Assembly (NCBI GenBank): GCA_008508345.1
Contig: QNGE01000107.1
Location: 132,178 to 196,177 of the forward strand
Source of the DNA: Paragonimus westermani
Taxonomy: Eukaryota; Platyhelminthes; Trematoda; Plagiorchiida; Troglotrematidae
DNA length: 64,000 nt
Direction: 5' to 3'
Part shown: piece after piece, positions 24,601-36,959 of the stretch
How positions within the stretch are numbered: the stretch's first letter is position 1
How the letters are laid out: every line of letters begins with the position of its first letter
The notes under the pieces: generated by a model
Databases searched by the model: none
The model's input: only the letters and a program-made list of their open reading frames with translations
What the model was told of the DNA's origin: nothing
Translations under genes and position numbers: made by a program

Positions 24601-24979
24601 TATTTGATCTGCGTTTCAAAGTCTAATGTGAACTATGAAAACAACTGTTTGTTTAATCTACGCTCGACACAACGCCTAGTAAAGACGGCTCGACAAGTCA
24701 CCTGGTGAGTACCGCACGACATAGGGCCTAGCAGCCAACGCCCACCATAGTCAGCGGTTCCAACTGCGTTAGCAACGTTACTCTCAGCGCCACCAACGTT
24801 ATCTACTTCATTGTTTGGCATGGCTCTTGGCCATGAACACTGCCACAAAAACTACTCAGCCGTTATAACACGTGTACACCGTGCATCGAGTGGAATGACT
24901 ATTCACTGATACACACCAAGCCAAACGACACATCTCACTTTGACTTTACTGCACGTACTAAACAATACGCAGTCCTACG
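18616..24979. other. No supported gene
   Basis: About 6.4 kb. Frames of 105-131 codons occur (for example 19331-19726 plus and 20741-20424 minus) but show no splice or family support. A somewhat GC-richer patch at about 24640-24900 has repeated AACGTT-like words and could be an old repeat; it was not identified. Confidence 0.4.
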
Positions 24980-25579
24980 GTGATCATTTTGACTCCAAGA
25001 CTTGCACAACTTCATCCGGCAAACGAAGTACAAGTTGAGGATCACTCTGACATCATCTCGTCCGTCCATCATACCCTGCAAGTTCCCACTATCACAACTG
25101 GTAAATGGCAACTGTCAAAGTCATTTCTGTTGCGCTATCAAGATTTTGATAAGACGAAACATTTTGTTACTGTGTATTGTTATTTACACATATTCAGTAC
25201 ATTGCTACTTATGTATCATATAAACATTTTTATTGACGTTATTCACTTTTTGGTCGTAAGTACCTTTTTTGCCAATACATTAATTGCGACTGGCAACAGG
25301 ACACTAAGCAGCATACGTACTTCGGATAAAAACTGTTAACAATGGGATAAAGTTGCATGATCGTCTGGCTTCGTTTTCTGCTCAGGTTACGATGCAAGCT
25401 CTATAAAATGCGCGAAGTCCTTATGCATGGTTTGATTCTAGACAAAACCCGTAATTACTTAGAATGTTTACTCCGATACCTTCCATATGTTACGCAAACA
25501 ATACTAACGACTTTTCCAGTTCGGACTACTAATAGCACATTCAAAGCAGAAAGTTGACCTCTTCACCTACAGTGGACAG
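24980..25579 (+). CDS. Candidate two-exon gene fragment
   Basis: A frame open from 24980 reaches a strong donor GTC/GTAAGTACC at 25255 in phase 0. A good acceptor TATTTACACATATTCAG at 25197 inside it gives a shorter alternative exon (25198-25255). The next exon, 25520-25579, lies between CGACTTTTCCAG and GGACAG/GTATATC, again phase 0 to 0, adding 20 residues. The joined peptide has a hydrophobic strand (FIDVIHFLV) followed by KQKVDLFTYSGQ. This strand-plus-Y-S/T pattern is compatible with an NTR-type beta barrel but is not diagnostic. Neither end of the gene is defined. The alternative exon at 25386-25557 overlaps and cannot belong to the same transcript. Confidence 0.25.
25386..25557 (+). 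CDS. Alternative candidate terminal exon
   Basis: A strong acceptor (GGCTTCGTTTTCTGCTCAG) is followed by 56 in-frame residues and a TGA. The peptide begins LRCKLYKMREVLMHGLILD and has a second Cys after 22 residues. The C...(17-25)...C spacing, with an L-x-x-G turn between, is what TIMP-like domains show, but this is an eye-alignment only. It starts in phase 2. It conflicts with the exon at 25520-25579, so at most one of the two is used in a given transcript. Confidence 0.2.
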
Positions 25580-28500
25580 GTATATCAGTAATCTGTTATC
25601 TTTGTGAGATAATTTTGAGATTGTAACTGTATATGCATATATACCGGTTCTACAACCTTACTTTGTAACATGTGCTGAACTGCATTATTTGTACACAATA
25701 CAAATTGGACTTGGTGAGGAGCACACAACCGTCTCCAAGTGTTGCACTCAGTGCATTGCAGCATAATATGTAACTACTTTCTCTTATGCCCATCCACTTT
25801 AGTCAGTTAGGTTGATTACTTTCTGGATTAGTGGAGATTTGTGAACCAAATAATGCTTGGTATGTGTCTCACCTCAACTTCGCCAGCTAGGTTTTCATTG
25901 GAATAGTTGTGAGCATGTGAATCTTAGCACGCACTGATCAGACTAAACAAGTTAACGGTAACTGAAAATTGTAACACTATCACCCACTTTTTCACCTGTT
26001 GCCAGGTTTATAATGAACCCTACTCGTCAGGCAATATAAATATGATTAACTATGGTCTGTCACGCAAGTCTTCAACTTCGGGTATTGTACTGCTCGTGCG
26101 GAGCTCCTGTTTCCTAAATTCCAAGAATTTTTGATGAGTTCAACTTCTCAACCTCAAACTTACTAAGGTTGGATAAACAGGTATCTACTTGTAGGTTGAA
26201 AATGACGATATTCAATTCACTCCTATTAAGTAAGTATAAACATTCATTATTTAGCATGCATTTGTGCCAGGGTTTAATTTCCGAACACCACAGCTATAAA
26301 GCATTTATTTCAAAAGTTGTTATTACATACAAAACTTGAATACCACTCGTTTTATTCCGTTCCATTGAATCAGGTTTGCAAATATTAGGTAATTTATTGG
26401 AAACAAATGTCCCTTAATTTATCAAAGGACAGACATTTGTACGGATTACGTTGAATTCACCTCCGTAAAAAAACACCACATGACACAAAAAATTCGTCTG
26501 GTCTGAATTCTTCTCCACCGTCACCGCCTTCAGTGGATTGACTTCTACTCAGGCCTTATTATTTCTGATCGCTCGTACTCGTGGTTTTGGTAATATCCGT
26601 TTGTTCGACGCACCACTTTACGACGTACACATCGTTGCTTTTTTTAATGTATAAAATTAGCTACAAAAACCAGTGAGTTGGATAAGCGATCAGTTGCAGG
26701 TACAGCTGTAACGGCGAACACGGCGATCTAAAGAACAACAAAGGTCACTGGTGACTTGCTTCAGAACATGAGAAAGAAATCGCAGAAACAAAGCTATGAA
26801 CAGATGATACAGTGTTTGTAGAACTGACTGACCTAGCAACAGTTTTTCTCTACGAGTTCGAAAAAATTGTTCTGACTGCAAACTGGACTCCAAGCTGATC
26901 TTTGGACGTTACAGGTGTCTAACGCTCGATCGGTTGATTCCGGCCGTCGGTGTTATCGTGTACCTGAAAGTCACAGTTACGAGCCATCGGCGACATTTTG
27001 AAAGGACCGAAAACTCCTCTCCCATTTAGATTGTTTACAGTGAGAATAAAATTAGTAGGTGGGTCACTACGTACACATTAGAGAGACGAACACTGCACTA
27101 GAAACAATTCCGTTAACATCCCTGAGCACTTTATCTGGAAGGGAATGATACACACCTTATCTCAATTTCTGCTCAAACACTGGAACGTTTTGATCATACT
27201 GCGCGAGACCTTAGTACTCAAGTTTGTCTAATCCCCGTCCCTGAGTATCGTTTGTGAACAGACGCTAGTCTGATCTTTGTTAGCGTATGGGTTCCGTTCC
27301 AGAAAACCACACCTTGGTGCTCTTTCCTGTAAGCCTGCCATTTAGAACCTTAAGCGGTCTTATTTGTTCGACGGGGACAACACTGCTGCATCCAATCCCT
27401 TTTGATAAGGTGTTGTCCGGACGCGACTCAGTTTGAAGGGTGTTGTATGCGCGTCAAGGTCGCCTGTGTGCCCCGCACTCGTGTCAAGGCTCGAAGTGTG
27501 TTCTGATTGGTCGCGGCCTCAACGACCAACGGCTCACTCGTCCAAGCACTTTAAAATGATCCGAATGCCTGTAAATGCTGCAATACACCATGCGCCTCTA
27601 CTGAGTCACTTGTTCTCACTACCGTTGTTATTGTCCGTAAGGCATCTAGCGGATGGGGCTCGAATACAGGTACAGCAAGGGGTGACCGGCTTTGCACTCT
27701 TACGTTCGTCAGTGCTTAGAAACCCGGCCCTCTCATGATTGACGGAAAACTAGGGAGATCACCAAACAAAGGCAGCTAACCTAAAGCCAATTCATCCTCC
27801 TCAATCGTTTTTCACTCTCTCAGTAAGTTAGACGGTGGCTCCGGATTGCGAATTCTCGCTAATCTTTAATAACTTAATCCAACTGCAAGCCATCACACTA
27901 AGCACGATAGCTGATAAGTTGCGAGATAGACACCAAACAACGAATATTGGATCGGGAAAATGCGGAAAGGTCAAAGGTCAACCCCACATGATGCGGTCTT
28001 ATGAGGTAACCCGTACTGCTCATCTGCGCTTCATGGTAGGATGGCCCACTATGTTGCCAAGTGAATCTGATGGACTGCATATGCGAAAGCGAAAAAACCG
28101 GCCACTCTTCTGCCAATCTCCCCGTGCAAGCCTGATTTGGTATGTGTAAATGTATAGCAAGCTCTTGTAAGACAAATAAAGGTAAACTCAACACATAAAC
28201 CTAGATGGTGGGGAGAAACTAGCATGAAAGGAAAATCGCACTACAATATTTTGCATCTCTGAGTCACTGATATCCGACCAAAACTCCCAGTCGTGGGTTA
28301 CTACGAGTACTGTCTTCCATTCTACCACCTCCTTACTGTGCATAAACGTGTTTTAATGATAACTCGATAGACTCGGTGTTCACAGTACCAGTCTGTAGTC
28401 TGGTGTGATACAGTACTTGCATATGAGGGTTTGGGACGCACACACTGTAAACGACACGATAGAAGTCACTAAGATTCTACTTTAGGTTACTTTCGAAATT

Positions 28501-29440
28501 CCCGACGGATAACAATGCTGCAAGTAGTGGAACGGGTAGGCAACAGAATACGACTGTGTAATCTCTGAGCTCTCGAGGTGGTTTAATAGCTTAGCTGATA
28601 CGGCGCTTGCCCTGTTTGAGTACACTGTTTCTGTTGTGGGTACAAATCCAGCCGAATCACAGATTTTTTTGTCAGTAGGTCTCTTCTGAACTAAATAATG
28701 GACAGAACTACTCAATAACACTGCAAATGCAAAATTGTTTGGCAAATTGTGTTACGGGGAAATGGGAGGTAGGTCAAGTGTATAGAAATGAATGTCAGTA
28801 TTTCGTGAGTAAACTAAAGAAACGTAAAAACAGAATAGAACTGGAATCGCCAAAATAAACCAGATAGGTAAGTCTAAGTTTTAGCAGATTTTCAGAGAGA
28901 CGCAATGGTTTGGTCCGACTTAACGATAAGTTCATCCAACCATCATTGCAAGACAGCTTGACCACCCAATGACCGGTGGCAATTCCTCGGAGATGTTGCC
29001 TCTGTCAATTTCTTGTACAGCATTTCGGACCTTGACAAGCCCTACGAATTGTGTTTCACCTCGTTGCATTACATTCCTAACCTTTCGTTTATTTACGCCC
29101 ATATTTTCCAGGTCGGCCATATAATCTGTAATTAGGGAATGGTCAGAAAACTTAGATTTCGTGACATTCGGATTGACTTGGGAGCGGTTTCCTCACGGTA
29201 ATTGACCAAATTTAGGCACCCCCAATTAGATTCATTAAGGAAGAATTTCCAGTTCAGGGTTTCTTTCTTAATTGATCGAGTTTAGCTTTACCTTCGGGCG
29301 GATGTTTTGACCCTTCAAAATTGTGACAGAAACTCTTGGATACTTGCAGATCGTTCTGTTAGAGTAAACGGACAACAGCAGCCTTCCTTTACTTGCATAA
29401 AGCCGATTCACTAGAGGTACGGCGAATGTTTTTACTCCAG
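25580..29440. other. No supported gene; CpG-richer patch
   Basis: About 3.9 kb. Between about 27240 and 28150 the sequence is richer in GC and CpG than its surroundings and has frames of about 100 codons in both strands. It may be an old repeat or a promoter-proximal region. No motif could be assigned. Confidence 0.4.
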
Positions 29441-29697
29441 AGAAGAGAAATATGTATTGTGACATGCTGTATGTATGCAATTTTGTATCTAATATTACGG
29501 CATCATCGTCAGGAGTCACGCTTCGATCAGGTTTGGTGATCAAAGTTTGCGTTGGCAATCGTTACTTTCTACAGCAGCTAAAGTTTCGTCACATGTATCC
29601 CCGCAATTTTGGGTCCAGTTTGATGAATGTCATTCATCGTCTAGCAGGAGTAAAACATGAAAAAGTGGACTTTCCTTTGAGCACGGCTCCACAGTAG
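29441..29697 (+). CDS. Candidate terminal exon
   Basis: An acceptor (GTTTTTACTCCAG) at 29440 opens a frame of 84 residues to a TAG at 29695-29697. It encodes two Cys, then ITASSSGVTL, a hydrophobic strand, a third Cys and an aromatic/basic stretch (RYFLQQLKF). A short Ser-rich turn followed by G-V-x-L and an F-L strand is also seen in TIMP proteins before the conserved Tyr-Leu strand, but Cys positions differ. An internal GTTTGG at 29531 is a poor donor. No partner exon was found. Confidence 0.22.
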
Positions 29698-31174
29698 AAC
29701 TTTGAACAAACATCTTATTCAGCTCGTTCACTACGTTTACATCTAAAAACTAGCATCGAAGTTCGATTAACTAAAGATCATAAAAACTAACGTTCCTGAC
29801 ATAACAACAAGCATTCTGATAGTGTAACCTGCGATACATCTGTAAAATTGACAACATAATCGTTCTGACAATGTTCATGTTCCTCATAGCAGAGGGTCGG
29901 GTGGAGTTAATGATCTATCAGGTCATGGTTTACTTAGAATAAGGATGTTGAAAGTTAAACTAAATATCAATGACCGATTAAAATGGATTTTGACCTAATT
30001 ACGGTTAACTGATGTATCCTCGACAGAACTTATTATGATAGGATAACCTACGCAAGCCAGACCATAAATCAATCGTAGAAATCTTAGTGGAAATCATAAG
30101 AAGTCGGTCCGTACTACGGTGATCGTAAACGGTGAGTGAAACAACCGGAACAGCAGCTAGGCTGAGAAATCAGCTTAAACAAACGTTTTGCACATTTAAC
30201 CAAGGGCTGAGCAGAACAAGACAGTTGTTCAAATTTGACACAATATTTAATAATGTTGTAATATACCAGGAAGTCAATCACAGAAACAGCATACACTATG
30301 TCCAACGTTTGCAGATCAAAACGCACAACGTCCGTCTCGCAAAAGAAAAAAGTCAACAAGAAACGTGTATTAACAACAACACATACTGGGAGAATTTTTT
30401 AAAACCTGTCCTTGTCCATATATATGTACGGGGTCCCACTGTCCGGGAGTTCTCACGCTCATTGACCGCCGACCTCGGGTTCTGGTTGGGCACCCTCCTC
30501 AGCCCGTCGCACGCACGCGGCCAACCCACGTGTCAGAGGGCTTGAAAGGAAGCGAAAGGGAGTATGTGTCGCGAAACCAAATGACGGCGCACTACGTGCT
30601 ACTACAGTGTTGTATCTTAAAATAACCGCTAGTCTCAGTTCCAACGCAAAAGCACTAGTTGAACTCATCTGAACCATTCTAATTTTATCCGAAGAGAGAA
30701 CAGTTGGCTGTTATTATTCGAGTAAGAATTGCTGGTAGGTCGCACCGTAAGGGATATATGCTAAATTTGTCCCGAGCAAATCACATGAGTTAAAACTGAT
30801 TTTTAATCAATAAGCAAATACAGCACGTCCTTTTGTTAGTCTCCATTTATAACATTCCTTCCTTGCATTCATTTGCAGGTTTTGGAGCGTGCAAATGGAC
30901 AATTAGAAATTGAACCGAATAAGTTCAACAGCCGAAATGAAGAGAGAAACCCTTGACCTGATTAGGTTTAGTGTTGTCTTCACTCAATTTATCTGCAGCA
31001 TCCTTCGTGGTTCGGTGATCCCGTTTTGTGTTGCGTGTACGAATTCCTTAAGAAATTGAACGTGGAGGTATTGGTGAGCCGAAAAGAAAGTTGGAAATCC
31101 TTTCCCAGGAATATCCGAAGTGACATTTAGAACAGTAACTCCATGCTTGTGGCTCTAACTTTTGCCTCAAAAAG
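29698..31174. other. No supported gene; CpG-rich patch at 30430-30600
   Basis: About 1.5 kb. A sharply CpG-rich block at about 30430-30600 (GCCCGTCGCACGCACGCGG) stands out from the AT-rich flanks. It could be the 5' end of an old retroelement or a promoter CpG cluster. No coding motif is seen. The 137-codon frame across it (30132-30545) is not supported. Confidence 0.4.
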
Positions 31175-31413
31175 CTTTTGTGGAAAATGGGTTATAAAAC
31201 GATCGTTCGTTATCCGAAAGCGACTTCTGTTGAAATGTCACAACTTGAGTTCATCGTTCAATTTAATCTATCCGACTGACTCACTTTGACTGAAGCTAAT
31301 ACAATAACAGACGTGTTAACAGCAGGTGAATTTGAAAATCTTCGAGTTGAGTTACTTCGAACAACTCACACTTTTGATGCGGGTGGGAGTAAATTCAATC
31401 CTTTCTGCAAGTA
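31175..31413 (+). pseudogene. Duplicated exon-like unit, copy A
   Basis: After an AAAAAG acceptor-like site, 34 codons read to a TGA at 31277-31279, and the same frame then stays open to 31413. The first part encodes GYKTIVRYPKATSVEMSQLE, matching copy B at 31989 at both DNA and protein level (about 90 bp at 31169-31258 against 31982-32072, around 80 per cent identical by eye). After the TGA the frame shows an E-F-x-x-L-x-x-x-LLR segment like the D-F-x-x-V-x-x-x-FLR segment of copy B, which suggests the TGA is a later mutation in copy A. The family is not recognised. Confidence 0.4.
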
Positions 31414-31988
31414 ACTTGAATGATGATAAGCATGTCCCCTTTTGAATTCCCACTACCATATAGTCGACGATAACTTGGTCGTAAAAATATTACGTGGCAA
31501 CAAAGTTTCTAGCTTTTCGTTTTCTCACAAAAGTTACTAAGTACGCGCAAAATATTATGGAAGATGTGTAGACGGAAGTAATCCATTTAGTTGCAGGTGT
31601 GCGACTTTTATTTTGACACCAATCTGGTTATCAAAAAAACTAAAATTTAACGTTCTTTAAACACAAAAGAATATACATTACGGAGTTTACTTATGCTGAG
31701 CGTCAAATAACTGATTTGCTGACATGCAGCTTTCTGTATACGGAAGATATGTGCACGTTATGGTTGAAAAATTGAACTGCAGTCGCACGCCGCAGACAGT
31801 TTACTCACGGATTTGACTCCTGCCAACTTGATGGGTGTTTGTTTCGTCAGGGACGCAAGTTTCAGACAATCTTGGCTCAATAAAATGAACATCGCATCGG
31901 TAATCTGTTGCACAGTGTAAGTAGAAACAAATCACGTTCTTGGACAAAGCGCTCTATCTTATTTTGTTTTTGACCTGGTACATAAAAG

Positions 31989-32168
31989 TTTTTGAGGAAA
32001 CTAGACCATAAAACGATCGTTCGTTATCCAGAAGCGACTTCTGATGAGTTGTCACAACTTGAGCTTATCGTTTACTTTACTGTGAATGTTAGGCAGAGTA
32101 ATCCGGTGGATTTTAGTGAGGTTCTTATTTCGTTTCTTCGACTGCATGAACCAAACCTACTTCCATAG
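31989..32168 (+). CDS. Duplicated exon-like unit, copy B
   Basis: A 59-residue frame follows an acceptor-like TTTTGTTTTTGACCTGGTACATAAAAG and ends at TAG 32166-32168. It encodes DHKTIVRYPEATSDELSQLE, then a hydrophobic strand, VRQSNPVDFSEV and FLRLHEPNLLP. Versus copy A about 815 bp upstream, differences include silent changes and conservative replacements (Met/Leu, Phe/Leu) as well as Lys/Glu and Val/Asp. This is consistent with past protein-coding use. Similarity reaches into the pyrimidine-rich flank before the frame, as expected for a tandem duplication of an intron-exon boundary. The function is unknown. Confidence 0.38.
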   Translation, partial: FLRKLDHKTIVRYPEATSDELSQLELIVYFTVNVRQSNPVDFSEVLISFLRLHEPNLLP

Positions 32169-35125
32169 ACATATCGCATTCGGACTCTTTTACTCGAAAT
32201 TAGGGTTCCGTGTATCGTCTTTACCGCCAAATGGTAACAACACCAAATTGCTGTTTTGCTGAATATTTTGTTCTGTGCACTCAAGTTTTCTTCATTCCTG
32301 GTCGGTTAAATATCAGGCTTATCTGCGTGTTTTAATGACCCTTTTGAACACGATGTCACAACCGTCAGGTTGCCTAACGCTGAAACTTGGTAGCTTAACA
32401 TTGTGACTCAGTCTTTTTATCACCAGATTACTTCCGGATATTTCAGTTTTGTTGCGTTTTTGTGACACACGACAAATCCAATGAAAATAGCGCAACATCC
32501 GATTGTTGTGATAACAAAATTATAAATCAGAGGAAAACAATTTAAAGCATTGTAAGTTGTGGTAAATTGGAGTACACTTCAAGATTGACGCATGTTGATA
32601 AGGCGAACATAGTATGATTTCAGTTAAGGATGAGAAGATTCATTTCCACTTCCACAAAGTAACTGTGAGTATATGAAAGTAACTTGATTGTGGTAGTCTG
32701 AACGTTATAAGCACCAAGTCTTAATTCTCGTAAGTGTGTAGCGTTTCACTGGTTTTCATCAAAATGGAAACCTCAATTCGAGTTTTTGCTGGATGGGTTT
32801 TATCACTTGTTCATATTCGTATGCATTATTTGCTCTGAACCAATAAAGATTTGAGTGATGCACATAGTTTTTATATGAAGTATGGGCAGTAGATCTTTTA
32901 AGCCCATTTTTTGCGTTTGTCACAAAACTGAGGTCAATTTTGGAGAAATCTGAGCATGAATTAAATAAGATATCTGATACTACCGCTGAACCTCATTTGT
33001 TACCCACATTATAAGGATCAGGTGGAAAATCACAGGAAAACCAGATGGAGAATTTGTCACAGGGTCAACACGACTACAATGTGGTCAGCGAACGAATGGG
33101 AACAAATTCCATCGTAGAAAAGGACTGTTTGAACAAGCAGCACGGAATCAGAAAAAAGTCAGCAGAAGGTAGGGGGCAAATATGCACAAGAACATTGAAG
33201 CCACTGTAGTATTACATAACTAACGATGAATATGTTTAAAGGATGAGGGAATACCGTTGAGTGACAGACAAAAGACAATAACTACTGAACTGTTGGAGAA
33301 GCTCCATGGAATATTATTAGAAAAAAACCACTGAGATACTCAATAAACTTGAAAACTTAGCATAATGGTTGTTTCAAATACTAAGGAGTTCGAATGAACT
33401 AAACACTGTGTAAGTCGTTCGCCCTTAAAGTGAGTAAAAAGCATTACTTCGCAGGTCGATGAACTTAACATTGACTTGTGGATTCCAGTCCATTAGTCCA
33501 CTTTCATTAATTTATCCAGTGGAATTATAACTGACCGTTCAAATAGCAGAACTTGACATCATTGCTGTATTACGTACACAGATTATAGATAACAGTAAGA
33601 CATCTTTACTAAACAAATTCAACAGTTTGTGAAATGAATATTTTTCTGAAGTACTCAATGTGTGTTTTGCCACGCCACAAATGTTGGGGTAATTCGGCCT
33701 AACATTTTGAAGTCGTTGCAACACCATCGTTCGATTTATACGAAATACAAAAATCTAAATATGAATTCATGGCTGACAGTTCGGATTTCAGGATTGCTTT
33801 TCATCAAGCACATCAGCAACAAGTAAATGGTCAACAAAATCATCTCACTCGAACATAAATCCCGGATACGGGATAACAGTAGGCTCTAACGAGACCAAAG
33901 TTCAATTCAAAGTGAATACGAGGGAAGTTATAGTGACATTCAAGTTGAACGGACTTTCGGTGGTTCCCAATTCCAGACTGCAAGAGAATTTGCATTGGTT
34001 TGCACTCTACTGAGACTTGATTATTGAGATGTTAGTTTATCCAAGCGACACGTCACAAGAAGATGTGTGGAGACTAACATTCTGTCATCTGAGTAAAAGT
34101 GTACCTTATAATTAGCATTTGAATTGGCTTTTAACTATTTGAAAATAACTTTAACAGGTACTCAAACGAATATGTAAGCCGTAGACTCTAAGTGGTTAGT
34201 TTCAGTCACGGCGTAACAATGCAGCGGGCAACTCGGAATGATTATCTCCAGTTCACATGTTAACACCAGCAGTTACTCTGTTGCTTTGAGCGTCAGCATG
34301 ATCGAATCAATAATCTCTGTACGCATAGGGATTTTTTCACAAACGCTTAAAACCGAAATACTGGTCTAGCTGGGTACAGTTCAGTCGGTATTTATGTATT
34401 CTGTGAAAAGTCGTAATTTGCACAATAAACTAATCCATGGGATCCATAACCATTGGGGTAAACCAGCAACGAGAACAAGCCCCGAAGAAACATGTTCGAC
34501 AGCAAATAAGAGAAGAAGCAGGAAAGACAGGCGAGTATACATTAAATAATGAGTGAGCTATCATAAAATCTTTTCTTAACAACCCTCACGGTGCCACCTG
34601 TGGCAGTACGATATTCAGTATTTTTAATACCAACTATTCTCTACCGGAAATATAATGATTTATTAGTGCATATATGTATATACATACACACACGTACTAC
34701 CAGTGCTTTCTGCTGAGTTACCGTTCTTAAGAGCTGAAATGCTTGCTAGTGCTAATCAAATCTTCATTGACCCATGCAACTAATCAAACTACTCTCATGG
34801 ACAGGACATCTCATACTCACTCGCAATAGTCAGAGAACAACTCACAGATGATTACTGGTAGATAGTGGGGGTTTCGGTGGTAAATATTAAGTACTGCTCA
34901 CTTTTGGTCACAGCCTTCAGGGTTTACTGGACATTCTAGCCAGTGCGTTTCGAAAACTGATGGGCCGAGGAGTCTGTGCGTGGTTTTAATTCTAATGCGT
35001 GATCGAACTGTTGTTCACAACAATACACCGCATAATCGGGTAGCTGGATGAATAAGTCGAAGGCTAGCGAATAAAATCAGAACCTAGGATCTATTGGTTG
35101 TGATTTTCCCTTTTTTCGACTGAAG
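32169..35125. other. No recognisable feature
   Basis: About 3 kb of AT-rich sequence without supported exons. A short TA/CA-rich run occurs near 34670-34700. Confidence 0.45.
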
Positions 35126-35273
35126 TCTATTGGATTGTAATTCGCAATTTTACATGCTTGACAAAAGAAAGTGTGCTCGGAAGTATCTGATGATGAAGAG
35201 GTGTATACATGTGAATCTGTCAATCGGGGTATCTAAACGTTTCAGGCCATGTCACTGTGATGTTCCCATCCAG
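35126..35273 (+). CDS. Candidate internal exon, Cys/Lys-rich
   Basis: A T-rich acceptor (GATTTTCCCTTTTTTCGACTGAAG, in two parts around 35110) precedes 49 codons ending at ATCCAG/GTGACT in phase 0. The peptide has six Cys, a basic KYLMMKR strand and closes FRPCHCDVPIQ. The F-x-P-C-x-C motif is close to FKPGCTC in the frame at 5673. The frame continues to 35456 if the donor is not used. No neighbouring exon is identified. Confidence 0.22.
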
Positions 35274-36824
35274 GTGACTACGCTTAATATGACTTTGGTC
35301 TTATCAGGCTCAAACATTTTGAGTAGGAGAAAGGCAGGCAACCAGATAGAAATCAGTTACACTCATAAATTTATACGTTGTCCTACTGACTGCGTAGGAA
35401 GTGAGGTACCAATTTTCGAGTATACAGTGAAACCGTATCTGTTGTTGTCGTACTAAGGTTTTTCGTATACAGAAGGAAGGGATTGGAAATTTGCTGTCGA
35501 AAAAAAGAACGCACTGCTAACTAACTAACTGTTGACCGTTACCACAGGTGTATTATTTGTCGCGGTTGAAATATTACTAATGATTCCATGCAGCCGCTTG
35601 CAGATTTTCAAAAATACACTGTCACTTATCAAAATCAAATGCAAACGCCTTATTCACTTCACCCCTAGAATAAACTAACCTCGTAGTGTCAAGTGGGTCG
35701 GAATTCTGGAGCCCCCTTGCTATATGAGTTTAACAAAAGAAACTCTATAACTGGTTTTACCTCCATGTTACTGCTAAATCGGAGAATTCACGTACGATTT
35801 ATGAAGACAACTAGAGACGTGCCGGTTCACGCTGAACTTTGCCTGATGGGATATAAAGGGTGCGAAAAATCCTGAATCGCTAAAACGATGACCAGCCAGA
35901 ATACCGAAACGCACTGAACGCGAGAGAACCTAGCCGTTATTGCATTGATGTCGAATTTCTGAGTAAACACGGCGAATCAACCGATTTAAGCTCAGGAGAA
36001 TGGCCGCGGGCTACATCCTCTGGTAGATCGTTTATCAAAAAAGACGGCGCTGGGGGACATTGTATAAGATTCACAGTGGCTGATCGCACAGATTTATCGG
36101 TGGCAAGATAACCATATGGCATCAAACCTCAAATCACATCCCTGATTATGCAATCTATCGAGCTAAGTTGGTCACTTCTGTTAAAGGTTAGGCTCAAACC
36201 ATGTGCCCGTTAAATTTATGAAGAACCAGTTGACTGAAGAACTTTGCAACACAAATCTTCCGTAAGACAGCGACCGCTCCTTCTGTGCGTTGTCGAAAAG
36301 TGGGTTGAGTGTGAATATGTAGCCAGTCCGGAATTCTTCGGACCTCACGGCACTGGTACAGTCAGCGATAATGTTGAGTGTTTTCCAATTTTTATTCTAC
36401 TAAGTAGTTGGTCATTGCAGTCATCTTGTTCAAACCTAGTATCAGCTTTGTCACAATGTGGACTTACCTTACTACGCGGTAGCTGCACAGTTGTGCATGG
36501 TATGTAAAAGAACCACAATCACCGTCGGTCGTATCAACATAACCGTATTACGCCACGACAAGCGCAACCGCGAGTGTGCTGGCTAACTCGAATTGGTGGG
36601 TCCTTACCGTACTCCGAGAAAAATGTCAAAGAATCGACAGCGAGCCCGTCGTACGTCAGTGGGCTGACTCGATTTAATATATATCTCTGGTTTAATTTGT
36701 GTCATCTACCAACGTCTGCGTCCTAGTAAAATATTCGTTCCCCTTTTCAGAAACTTTCTTCATGGTAATCTGCCATCTTTTTTCTGCTACCTTGTTGGTG
36801 CACGGTGGACGGAGGAGTTCAAGT
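35274..36824. other. No recognisable feature
   Basis: About 1.5 kb between the candidate exon and the second palindrome. Short frames only. Confidence 0.45.
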
Positions 36825-36959
36825 CTAAATATATTGTGGTGGATTGCCAGGTCGGGGGTGCGAGTTTTCGAACGTACCTCCCCCCCCCCCACGTTGAGGT
36901 ATTCGGCCGAGCGTTCGAAAACTCGCACCCCCGACCTGGCAATCCACCACAATATGTTT
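36825..36959. repeat. Short inverted repeat with a poly-C tip
   Basis: Arms at 36825-36874 and 36912-36959 are nearly perfect reverse complements, sharing GGTGGATTGCCAGGTCGGGG. The spacer starts with GTACCTC, runs into a homopolymer of about 12 C (36880-36890) and has GAGGTA on the far side, so the stem extends by six more pairs with a bulge. Frames on both strands repeat the same peptide (VDCQVGGASF and its counterpart) purely because of symmetry. The structure resembles the 6.35-kb palindrome in kind but not in sequence. Confidence 0.9.

Noticed and set aside
27640..27730. Possible tRNA-derived SINE (GGGCTCGAATAC resembles a pol III B box)
   Set aside because: No convincing A box at the right distance, no poly-A or repeat tail, and no second copy in the window.
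30132..30545. 137-codon plus-strand frame
   Set aside because: No splice or family support, crosses the CpG-rich block, and frames of this length are expected a few times by chance in 64 kb.
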